Assembly (NCBI RefSeq): GCF_902506265.1
Contig: NZ_LR733556.1
Span: 544,714-608,713 of the forward strand
Length of the DNA stretch: 64,000 nt
Origin: Flavobacterium sp. 9AF
GTDB lineage: Bacteria > Bacteroidota > Bacteroidia > Flavobacteriales > Flavobacteriaceae
Direction: 5' to 3'
The stretch's first letter is position 1; each line of letters starts with the position of its first letter. Shown in pieces: positions 20,203-28,493 of the stretch. Below the pieces are notes generated by a model. That model was not told the DNA's origin and ran no database searches. It worked only from the letters and a program-made list of their open reading frames with translations. Made by a program: the position numbers and the translations under genes.

Positions 20203-22602
20203 TTATTTTTTAATAAAACGTCTTCTTTCCATTTGTCCATTATTATCTACAATAACAGAATAGATACCAGGTTTTAATAAAGAAACATCAATACTTTTAT
20301 CATTATTTTTTCTAAACGGTATTACATTTCCACTTTGAACATCAATGATAGTTATTTTCGCACTTTCCACTTCAGCTGTAAAGAATAAAGTATTTTCAAC
20401 TGGATTTGGATAAACAACAAACATCTCTTTTGGTTCAGAGGTACTTTCTTTTGCTGCAGCATTACTTATTTTTGTAATTCTAAACCAATTCAAATTAACT
20501 CCAGAACTTTGTATATAAATTCCAAAATTATAAGTTCCTGCATTTACATTTACAGTTTGTGAAACAGTTTGCCAATTTTGCCATCCGCCAGTATTAGGAA
20601 TAGCTACATTACCTAAAATAATACTTCCTGCATTTAAATCTGAAGAAAGCACTGCACCATTTACAGCACTAGCTACTCTATATTCGATTAAATAAGAACC
20701 AGAAGAAGGGAAATTAATACTATTATAAGCCATCCAATCACCCGTATCCGCATAACCTACATTCAAACCACCACCTGCATCTGTAGTAGCTTCAGTTTGA
20801 ATACCACTCATAGCAGTATAATTTTCTGCTTGAATTAAGATACTAGAGGAACTACTTGTTGCTCTAACACGTAATGAAGAGGCTAGATCATTAAAATTAT
20901 TATCTACTAAACAAGTATCATTACTTCCTATTACAACTGAGGAGCCATTAAAATTATCATCAACATAAAGTACAATTTCATATCCACTATTAACTTTAAG
21001 AGAAGAAATGTCATCATTTACAACTCCTTTAGCTTGTAATTGACTTAAAGTATAATTACCTGGTGCCAAACTAATAGCATAACCACCATAATTACAATCT
21101 TTATATACGGTTGCAACACCATTATCTGGAGGAATTGTACCTGTTATAGAATAACTCCCTATTGATCCATAGGCAGAATATCCTCCATATCCAGCATCAC
21201 CAGCACCCGTCCCATCGACTCCTATATAATATTTTCCTGCAGCTAAATTTACATTCATAGATGCATTTAAAGCAAATGGATCAGAGTTCCAATAAGTACC
21301 AATTTGAGTTCCTGAAGCATTAAATAATCTTATTATTAAGTGAAGATTTCCATTTCTACTTACAGTATTTGCATTGATAACTACGTTTCCACCTCCAGTT
21401 GTGAAAGTAAAAAAGTCATAATCTGCTTCACTAGAAATGATTCCATTTTTTTGATTGATGGTACCATTAGCATTGTATGTTAAACTAGCTGCTCCAGCAG
21501 TATTGTTACCGTAATCATCACCTCTATATCCTACACCAAATTTTGAACCTGCAATAGTTGCAACGTCATCTTGAAGATTATCTGCATAATTGTATTGTCC
21601 TTTACTCCATTGCACAACAGGTCTATAATAACCTGCACCCATAATTGGAGCCCAAGAAGTACCGTCTATACCCAGAAAATATCCTTCTTGAGGATTTGTA
21701 CGTCCATCATGACCTAAATCGAATGTATGTCCAATTTCATGTGAAGATGCATCTCCTCCGGATTTACCAGAAGTAATAAACACCCAACAAGGTACATCAT
21801 TATCCCAATTAAAAGAGCCAATATAAGCAACTCCACCCGCTCCTGGAGCAGCAGTATTTGTTGGAGTAATAACCACGCGCATCCTTCTATTTCTAGGATA
21901 GGAATTAAAAACAGACTCGTTTGTAGTAATATTTAAATTAAATGGTCTATAATCTTCAGAAACCACTTCCCAATGTTCTAAAACAGCTGCATCGCTCATT
22001 CCTGATGGTGCCGCATTAATAGCATTTCCATTGTTCCATAAATTGCCTGCAGGCATATAATACCCATCAAAATCTAATAAAACACAACCAGCTGCACCAG
22101 GTAGACTTTGCAAATCTAAAAGTGCTTCTGCAACAGGAGCATTTTGAGGTTCTTGTGATTTATTTGCTTCATTTAATAATTGTCTATCAGGAACATTTTG
22201 ATAATTCACACAAATTAAGCTATTTATATCTACTTCTTTTACAAACGCATTATCGTTTTCAGAATAATATTTATATGCTTTGTTTGTACTTTTAATTATA
22301 ATATGACCTTGTAAATCTTTTTTAGATATATCAATATAAAAAGAACCTCCATTATTAGTTATTTCACCAATTATATACTCACTAGTGGAACTGGATTTTT
22401 GAAAATTAATTTTCCCATTAAGTGCTTTGTTAGCATCAATTTTTAAAAGAATGTCTTTCTCTTTCCCTTTAGAAGTGCTTTCAGTTAAATTCTTTTTAAC
22501 ATTTGAAAGAAATGTTTCATTCTTACCCAAAGAAGTTTGTGATATAGCCCAATTGCAAGAAGCAACCAAAGCTATAAAGCTAAAGTAAATACTTTTTTTC
22601 AT
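20203..22602 (-). CDS. Secreted metzincin-type zinc protease with PPC, crystallin, CBM6 and T9SS domains
   Basis: Protease-like protein of 799 residues. A signal peptide (about 1-21) and propeptide-like region (to about 165) precede a zincin domain with HEIGHTFDLGHD near 286-297 and a Met-turn-like IMGAGYY. Asp replaces the usual Gly of HExxHxxGxxH. A pre-peptidase C-terminal-like beta domain (about 395-490) follows. Then come the shared beta/gamma-crystallin (NDDISS and NDLASS), CBM6 and a type A T9SS sorting domain ending in RRFIKK. It may remove wall proteins that shield chitin and glucan; the substrate is inference. Its promoter carries the same 21-bp-spaced boxes as the chitin susC, which suggests induction by chitin. 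Confidence 0.85.
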   Translation of the reverse strand: MKKSIYFSFIALVASCNWAISQTSLGKNETFLSNVKKNLTESTSKGKEKDILLKIDANKALNGKINFQKSSSTSEYIIGEITNNGGSFYIDISKKDLQGHIIIKSTNKAYKYYSENDNAFVKEVDINSLICVNYQNVPDRQLLNEANKSQEPQNAPVAEALLDLQSLPGAAGCVLLDFDGYYMPAGNLWNNGNAINAAPSGMSDAAVLEHWEVVSEDYRPFNLNITTNESVFNSYPRNRRMRVVITPTNTAAPGAGGVAYIGSFNWDNDVPCWVFITSGKSGGDASSHEIGHTFDLGHDGRTNPQEGYFLGIDGTSWAPIMGAGYYRPVVQWSKGQYNYADNLQDDVATIAGSKFGVGYRGDDYGNNTAGAASLTYNANGTINQKNGIISSEADYDFFTFTTGGGNVVINANTVSRNGNLHLIIRLFNASGTQIGTYWNSDPFALNASMNVNLAAGKYYIGVDGTGAGDAGYGGYSAYGSIGSYSITGTIPPDNGVATVYKDCNYGGYAISLAPGNYTLSQLQAKGVVNDDISSLKVNSGYEIVLYVDDNFNGSSVVIGSNDTCLVDNNFNDLASSLRVRATSSSSSILIQAENYTAMSGIQTEATTDAGGGLNVGYADTGDWMAYNSINFPSSGSYLIEYRVASAVNGAVLSSDLNAGSIILGNVAIPNTGGWQNWQTVSQTVNVNAGTYNFGIYIQSSGVNLNWFRITKISNAAAKESTSEPKEMFVVYPNPVENTLFFTAEVESAKITIIDVQSGNVIPFRKNNDKSIDVSLLKPGIYSVIVDNNGQMERRRFIKK

Positions 22603-22731
22603 GTTTGTTTGTTTATTTGTTCTTGTTAAGTTTTTTCAGATTAAATTTTTAATCTAAGATAATTTTATTGCATATTTCAATTTAATTAAGATTAATACTT
22701 AATTCTTTTTTATTAAAAAAAAGAATTAATA

Positions 22732-22812
22732 TAAAATTATTGCTCTGATTGTTTTAAAAAAAATATTTTAAACCAACAGCTTGTATTTTTCAACCAACAG
22801 CAATAATACTTC
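22732..22812 (-). promoter_or_regulatory. Putative LytTR operator repeats and promoter of the metalloprotease gene
   Basis: Two units start at 22771 and 22792 with identical 10-bp boxes AACCAACAGC, exactly 21 bp apart, followed by a weaker third (AACAATATGT at 22813). TAATTTTA on the minus strand (22732-22739) lies 31 bp from the first unit, as at the chitin susC, and is a plausible -7 element. The implied leader is about 130 bases and begins with an A/T hairpin (22701-22726). Confidence 0.6.
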
Positions 22813-22889
22813 AACAATATGTTATATATAAACGTTTAAAGAAAGTTTAAGCATTGTATTTTAATCATTTTTCATCATTATCTTAGTCA

Positions 22890-22925
22890 AAAAAATAGCC
22901 CCAACAGCTGACGCTTATTGGGGCT
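22890..22925 (-). terminator. Intrinsic terminator of the GH64 gene
   Basis: The 8-bp GC-rich stem AGCCCCAA (22897-22904) with TTGGGGCT (22918-22925) has a 13-base loop. The minus strand then reads TATTTTTTT. It lies immediately after the GH64 stop codon and separates the GH64 transcript from the metalloprotease promoter. Confidence 0.85.
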
Positions 22926-22933
22926 TTATCAAA

Positions 22934-25132
22934 TTATTTTTTAATAAATTTCTTTTCTGTCTTTACACCATTTTTTTCAATAATAACAGCATAAATACCT
23001 GGTTGCAAATTTGAAATATCTAAACTATTTGCATCTGTTTTAGGTAATTTTAGATAAATACCTCTTTGAAAATCTGCCACCTCAATTGTAACATTATCTA
23101 AAGATTGACTAAAATGTAAAGTATTTTCAGCAGGATTTGGATAAACAGTTAGTAATTCTTCTTTTTCATTTGATGTCGAAGTCATTCTAAGTGCATTATT
23201 CACTTTGGTAATTCTAAACCAATTTAAGTTAACTCCAGAATTTTGAATAAAGATTCCAAAATTATATGTTCCTGCATTCACATTTACAGTTTGAGAAACA
23301 GTTTGCCAATTTTGCCATCCTCCTGTATTAGGAATATTTACATTTCCTAGAACTATTGCGCCAGCATTTAAATCTGAAGATATTACAGCACCATTTACGG
23401 CACTAGCCACTCTATACTCAATTAAATAGGCTCCAGTAGTAGGGAAATTAATACTATTATAAGCCATCCAATCACCCGTATCCGCATAACCTACATTTAA
23501 ACCACCACCCGTATCTGTAGTAGCTTCTGTTTGAATTCCGTTCATTGCTGAATAATCCTCAGCTTGAATGAGTACTGATGATGTATTTGTTGCTACTCTT
23601 ACTTTTACAGATGAAGCTACATCATTAAAATTATTATCAACTAAACAAGTATCATCTGAACCAACAACGATTGAAGAACCAGTAAAATTGTCATTAGCAT
23701 ATAGAACAACTTCGTAGCCGCTTTGAACTTTTAAAGATGAAATATCATTATCTAAAGCTCCATTGGCTTGAAGTTGAGCTAAAGTATAATTTCCTACAGG
23801 TAATCCAATTGCATAACCTCCATAACTACAATGTTTATAAACTGTAGCTACACTTGGTGCACTATTTCCAAATCCTCCAAAAACAGCCACAGCTTTTGTA
23901 GGTTGAGTTGTATGTAAAGATGGCGAATGATCTGCTACATCGTCATAAGCAAAACCATAAGATAAATTATCCACACTTATTCCTGGTAAATGCCAAAATT
24001 TAGCATAATGATTCATTGGATTAGCTTGATAAAATGATGGGATATTATGCCAATTTTGTTGACCAGGATTAGCACTTGTTACATCAACAACATGTCTATT
24101 TATAGCCGCAGTAAGTTGAGCTTGTATAACTAAATCTAAATCACCGTCAACTAATCTTCTGTCTAATACTCCTTTTCCTTCTAATGCTTCTTGCGTAGAA
24201 GGTCTATATTGAACACGACCAGTTCTTCCTACAAAAGCTCCGGATTGACCAACCATTTCTAGTTGTTCACCTATAACTCTTCCTTTAAAAACTCCAGCTT
24301 GTCCAGCATAAAAAATTAAATCTTGGTTTTTATATTTATTCCAGATGGCATCGATATAAGATTTTAAATAATTAGCATAAGGACCTGCTGTAGTTCCACC
24401 TGTACCATCTGCAAATGCAGGTGTTTTAGATGGAGCTGTAATTTCTCCAGTAGTATTATTTACACAACCTTGAAATTCAGTTGGTACATTTGCTTTGAAA
24501 GCTGCAACAATGTCATTATGTTTTTTTAGCTCTCCAACTCGTTTATAGTAACCATTTCCATACAATTCTAATCCCATTGGGTATTTATATGAATCTACAC
24601 GTGTTGGATTACCAAAAAAACCATATTGATTATTGGTTAATTCAATCATTTCATATAAAATACCATTATTTGGATCCGTTGGATTAAGCGGATTATGTCC
24701 GGCATATCCTGAAGGAGCACCTGTAGAGCCAAAGAAATATAAATACATTTGTGAACCTTTAGAAATAAAAACTCTACAACCAGCAATAAGCGGTAAAGTA
24801 AATGTTTTATTAGGAATATCACTTAATCGAGTAAAACAATTAGCATACTTTCCATTTCCACCTGGACCTAAATTTCCGCCTGGTGTAGGACCTTGAACCG
24901 TATTATAAGATGAATTCATTGGATAGACCTGACTAGTTTTGGCATCAACCCACACATGTGCACCTGTATTGTAATTAATACCTACAATTGCTACATACAG
25001 ATCAGAATCATTAAAAGTAGAAGTATTTCTAATTTCAAAAGGAATTGGTCCTTGACTATACCCAATTGCTGTAAAGAATAAGATGGAAAAAAATTTCCAA
25101 CTTAAGAGATAAGTTTGTTTTGTTTTTTTCAT
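22934..25132 (-). CDS. Secreted GH64 beta-1,3-glucanase with crystallin, CBM6 and T9SS domains
   Basis: Enzyme of 732 residues. A signal peptide (about 1-26) is followed by a GH64 domain (about 28-415). It begins with the thaumatin-like strand FEIRNTSTFNDSDLYVAIVG and ends near LSYGFAYDDVADHSP. E164 (in EMIELT) and D180 (in RVDSYKYPM) are 16 residues apart, the spacing of the catalytic Glu/Asp of the Streptomyces laminaripentaose-producing enzyme as I recall it. The shared beta/gamma-crystallin (DNDISS and NDVASS), CBM6 and type A sorting domain follow. GH64 enzymes release long oligosaccharides from beta-1,3-glucan and are often antifungal. It lies 190 bp downstream of the glucan PUL, with a minus-strand -7-like TAGTTTTG at 25240-25247, and has its own terminator. 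Confidence 0.88.
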   Translation of the reverse strand: MKKTKQTYLLSWKFFSILFFTAIGYSQGPIPFEIRNTSTFNDSDLYVAIVGINYNTGAHVWVDAKTSQVYPMNSSYNTVQGPTPGGNLGPGGNGKYANCFTRLSDIPNKTFTLPLIAGCRVFISKGSQMYLYFFGSTGAPSGYAGHNPLNPTDPNNGILYEMIELTNNQYGFFGNPTRVDSYKYPMGLELYGNGYYKRVGELKKHNDIVAAFKANVPTEFQGCVNNTTGEITAPSKTPAFADGTGGTTAGPYANYLKSYIDAIWNKYKNQDLIFYAGQAGVFKGRVIGEQLEMVGQSGAFVGRTGRVQYRPSTQEALEGKGVLDRRLVDGDLDLVIQAQLTAAINRHVVDVTSANPGQQNWHNIPSFYQANPMNHYAKFWHLPGISVDNLSYGFAYDDVADHSPSLHTTQPTKAVAVFGGFGNSAPSVATVYKHCSYGGYAIGLPVGNYTLAQLQANGALDNDISSLKVQSGYEVVLYANDNFTGSSIVVGSDDTCLVDNNFNDVASSVKVRVATNTSSVLIQAEDYSAMNGIQTEATTDTGGGLNVGYADTGDWMAYNSINFPTTGAYLIEYRVASAVNGAVISSDLNAGAIVLGNVNIPNTGGWQNWQTVSQTVNVNAGTYNFGIFIQNSGVNLNWFRITKVNNALRMTSTSNEKEELLTVYPNPAENTLHFSQSLDNVTIEVADFQRGIYLKLPKTDANSLDISNLQPGIYAVIIEKNGVKTEKKFIKK

Positions 25133-25322
25133 GTTTTTAATTGTTAATTGTTAAAAATAGGTTTGTTACATATAAATTCAGATTTTAAATTGAACTTCTT
25201 TTTACTTTTTTTACATTGAACTTCTTATAATATCAAATTCAAAACTAATAGCAATATTTTTTCTAATTTTCACATCATCAACAATCCACTCCACACATTT
25301 AATGTCTATAGACAAGATTTGA

Positions 25323-26081
25323 TTATTGATAAACTTTAATATAATCAATTATATACTCTTGTGGAAAAACTGTATTATCAATAGATGGACCACCAAAGTT
25401 TCCACCTATTGCCATATTAATTAAAAAATAGAAAGGCTGATTAAAAGGCCAAACGTTTTCATCTTTCGCATCAGGTTGAAAAGTATATACTAAATTATCA
25501 TCTACATAAAAAGCAATTTTATTTTTGTCCCAATCGATTGCATATACATGAAATCCCTCTTCTATTCCATCTATTTTTGTTTTTTTTGTATTGATTGTGT
25601 TACCATGACTATCTTGTGTATGTAATGAAGTGAAGACTTGACTAGGTTCTTTACCTATGTATTCTAAAATATCTATTTCACCGCATTTTGGCCAACCAAC
25701 TTCTGAAATGTTTGAGCCTAGCATCCAAAAAGCAGGCCATAATCCAGTACCAATAGGCAATTTTGCTCTTGTTTCAATTCTACCGTATTGAAACTCTTTT
25801 TTCCCTTTTGTAGTTATTCGAGTAGAAGTATATGTTTTTCCATCGTAATTCGCTGTAATGACTAAATGTCCTTTTTTAATTTTATGATTTTCTTTCGTAT
25901 AAATTTGAGATTCATTATTACCCCAACCACATATGTTTGGACAGCCATTACCAATTTCAAAATTCCAAACTGTAGTATCTAATGCTTTGCCATTAAAATT
26001 TTCTTCCCAAATTAACTTTCTTGATTGCTTTTGAGCAAAAGCAGCATTAAAAATGAATAGTATTAAACAAATTTTTTTCAT
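25323..26081 (-). CDS. GH16 endo-beta-1,3-glucanase (laminarinase)
   Basis: Minimal GH16 enzyme of 252 residues: a signal peptide (1-16) and one catalytic domain with EIDILE at 135-140 (nucleophile E135, acid/base E140) and flanking WPAFWMLG. There is no sorting domain and no lipobox, so it should stay in the periplasm and shorten imported laminarin oligosaccharides. It starts 7 bp after the GH3 gene, so the two are almost certainly co-transcribed. Confidence 0.93.
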   Translation of the reverse strand: MKKICLILFIFNAAFAQKQSRKLIWEENFNGKALDTTVWNFEIGNGCPNICGWGNNESQIYTKENHKIKKGHLVITANYDGKTYTSTRITTKGKKEFQYGRIETRAKLPIGTGLWPAFWMLGSNISEVGWPKCGEIDILEYIGKEPSQVFTSLHTQDSHGNTINTKKTKIDGIEEGFHVYAIDWDKNKIAFYVDDNLVYTFQPDAKDENVWPFNQPFYFLINMAIGGNFGGPSIDNTVFPQEYIIDYIKVYQ

Positions 26082-26088
26082 TATGATA

Positions 26089-28386
26089 TTACTTTAAAAA
26101 TTGAAATTGATCTTCTAATGTATTGTCTGAACTACCTCCAATAAAAATTTTAAACTCACCTGGTTCTGTTTCCCATTTATTGTTTTTGGTAAAAAATGCT
26201 AATGTCTCCGCTTTGATTTCAAAAGAAATAACTTGCTCTTCTTGAGGATTTAATTCAACCAATTTAAAATCTTTAAGTTCTTTAACTGGTCTCGTTGAAC
26301 TAGCTATTAAATCTCTAATATACAATTGTACTACTTCTTTTCCTTTAACTTTACTATTATTTTTTAAGGTTACAGAAACAATAATTTTTTCAGAATTTTT
26401 AAAAGATTTTTTACTTAATTTCAAACTAGAATATTCAAATTTTGAATAACTTAAACCATGTCCAAAAGCAAATAAAGGTGTATTTTTTTCATCGATATAA
26501 TGTGACCAAAAAACACTTTCTTTTTCAGTCATAACTGGTCTTCCTGTATTTTTATAATTATAATATAATGGAACCTGACCAATATTCCTTGGAAAAGTCA
26601 TAGGTAACTTACCACTTGGATTATAATCTCCATATAATACTTGTGCTACAGCATTCCCAGACTGTGTACCTAAATGCCAAGCTTCAACAATTGCAGGTAT
26701 ATTCTCTTTTGCCCACGGAATGGCAAGAGGTCTTCCATTATTAAGTACTAATACTATATTTTTATTTATTTTGTAAACTTCTTCCAATAATTCTTGTTGC
26801 AAACCGGGTAAACCTAAATCTGATCTACTCCTCCCTTCACCAGATTGAAGACCGTGTTCACCTAAAACCATAACTACAACATCGGCACTTTTTGCTATAC
26901 TAATGGCTTTAGCAAATTCAGATTTATCAGAATCATTTATTTTTGTTTCCCACATAAACTCAGTTCTCCCAATAGCAAGATCTGTACCTTTAGCATAAAT
27001 AAGTTGATTCTGTTTATATTGACTCATTCCTTCAAATACTGAAACAGCAGACTCATCATCTGCTCCTATTCTCCAACTTCCTAAAGGGCTTGTTTTATCA
27101 TTAGCAAGCGCACCGATAAGAGCAATTTTTTTTCCAGATCTTTGTAATGGTAAAAGGTTATTTTCATTTTTAAGTAAGACAATTGATTTTTTTGCTATAT
27201 CTAAAACGCCATCATGAAATTCTTTTTTACCGACAGTGTTCTTTTCATAAGCCTCATCACAGTATTTATAAGGATTTTCAAAAAGTCCTAACTCGAATTT
27301 TGTTCTTAAAATTCTTCTGGCAGCATCTTCAACATCGGCTTCTTTAACTTTGCCTTCCTCTATTAATTTTTTAAGATAAGTAACATATGCATAGGATTCC
27401 ATATCCATATCAGATCCTGCATTGACAGCAATTTCTGCTGCATGTTCACTATCTTTAGCATAACCATGAGATATCATTTCATTAATTGATCCCCAATCAG
27501 AAACCACAAAACCAGTAAAATTCCAATTATTTTTAAGAATTTCTCTTTGCAACATTTTATTACCTGTGGCTGGCACTCCATTTAAATCATTAAAAGAATT
27601 CATAAAAGTTCGTACACCCGCATCTACAGAAGCTTTAAAAGGAGGTAAAATTATATTTTGAAGTGTTTGCTCTCCTACATCAACTGTATTGTAATCTCTA
27701 CCAGCTTCTGCGAAACCATATCCTGCAAAATGCTTAGCACAAGCCAAAATTGTTTTTCTAGAAGACAAATCATCACCTTGAAAACCCTTGATTCTAGCTT
27801 CAGCAATTTTACTTCCTAAATAAGGGTCTTCACCTGCACCTTCCATAACTCTTCCCCATCTTGCATCTCTAGATATATCAACCATTGGAGCAAAAGTCCA
27901 ATTTATCCCTACTGCCGATGCTTCCTCTGCTGCAATTGCTGCAGATTTTTTTATTGCATCTAAATCCCAACTAGCAGCTTCAGCAAGTGGAATAGGGCTA
28001 ATTGTTTTATATCCATGAATAACATCAAAACCAAATAATAAAGGAATACCTAATCTAGTTTCTTCTACTGCGATTTTTTGTAAGGTATAAACTTCTTTAG
28101 CACCTTTAACATTAAGCATAGAACCTACTAAGCCTTTCTTTATATCTTCATATTTTTTTGCTGCTTGACCTTCTTTAGGAACAGGACCTGTTATTTCCCA
28201 AAACCCGTTGTATTGATTCATTTGACCAATTTTTTCATCTAAAGTCATTAGATTTAAAATGGAATCTACTTTTTGTTCAATCAAATCATTCTTTTTTGAT
28301 GCAACCGCTTTTTTTGTTTGGCCTTCGTTACATCCAATAAAAAACAAAAAAGATAAAATACTATATATAATAGGTTTGATTTTCAT
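26089..28386 (-). CDS. GH3 beta-glucosidase lipoprotein
   Basis: BglX-type exo-beta-glucosidase of 765 residues that would release glucose from beta-1,3-gluco-oligosaccharides. I start it at the ATG at 28386 because this gives a lipoprotein signal (FLFFIGCNEG). A TTG eight codons earlier is less likely. The GH3 N-terminal barrel contains KHFAGYG and the nucleophile D297 in FVVSDWGS. The C-terminal alpha/beta sandwich has GEHGLQSGEGRSRSDLGLPG. A fibronectin III-like domain closes the protein (WETEPGEFKIFIGGSS). It is in the glucan PUL between two GH16 genes. Confidence 0.92.
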   Translation of the reverse strand: MKIKPIIYSILSFLFFIGCNEGQTKKAVASKKNDLIEQKVDSILNLMTLDEKIGQMNQYNGFWEITGPVPKEGQAAKKYEDIKKGLVGSMLNVKGAKEVYTLQKIAVEETRLGIPLLFGFDVIHGYKTISPIPLAEAASWDLDAIKKSAAIAAEEASAVGINWTFAPMVDISRDARWGRVMEGAGEDPYLGSKIAEARIKGFQGDDLSSRKTILACAKHFAGYGFAEAGRDYNTVDVGEQTLQNIILPPFKASVDAGVRTFMNSFNDLNGVPATGNKMLQREILKNNWNFTGFVVSDWGSINEMISHGYAKDSEHAAEIAVNAGSDMDMESYAYVTYLKKLIEEGKVKEADVEDAARRILRTKFELGLFENPYKYCDEAYEKNTVGKKEFHDGVLDIAKKSIVLLKNENNLLPLQRSGKKIALIGALANDKTSPLGSWRIGADDESAVSVFEGMSQYKQNQLIYAKGTDLAIGRTEFMWETKINDSDKSEFAKAISIAKSADVVVMVLGEHGLQSGEGRSRSDLGLPGLQQELLEEVYKINKNIVLVLNNGRPLAIPWAKENIPAIVEAWHLGTQSGNAVAQVLYGDYNPSGKLPMTFPRNIGQVPLYYNYKNTGRPVMTEKESVFWSHYIDEKNTPLFAFGHGLSYSKFEYSSLKLSKKSFKNSEKIIVSVTLKNNSKVKGKEVVQLYIRDLIASSTRPVKELKDFKLVELNPQEEQVISFEIKAETLAFFTKNNKWETEPGEFKIFIGGSSDNTLEDQFQFLK

Positions 28387-28412
28387 TAGAGATAGGTAAT
28401 AATATTCCAACC

Positions 28413-28452
28413 CTTAAGAAAGCTAGCAATTGATATACTAAACTTTCTTAAG
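28413..28452. repeat. Inverted repeat in the GH16-GH3 intergenic gap
   Basis: A perfect 10-bp inverted repeat, CTTAAGAAAG (28413-28422) and CTTTCTTAAG (28443-28452), has a 20-base spacer. No T run follows on the minus strand, so it may be an mRNA processing or stability structure rather than a terminator. Confidence 0.5.
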
Positions 28453-28493
28453 ATTGAAATGATAAAAATATTTTATAAAAAAATGAAAAAGTG

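Noticed and set aside
22701..22726. A/T hairpin AATTCTTTTT/AAAAAAGAATT in the metalloprotease leader
   Set aside because: It is short and A/T-only; such pairs arise often by chance at this base composition, so no riboregulator is claimed.
25189..25226. ATTGAACTTCTT repeated at 26-bp spacing upstream of GH64
   Set aside because: The spacing does not fit either operator type in the window, and the sequence is not found at another promoter here.
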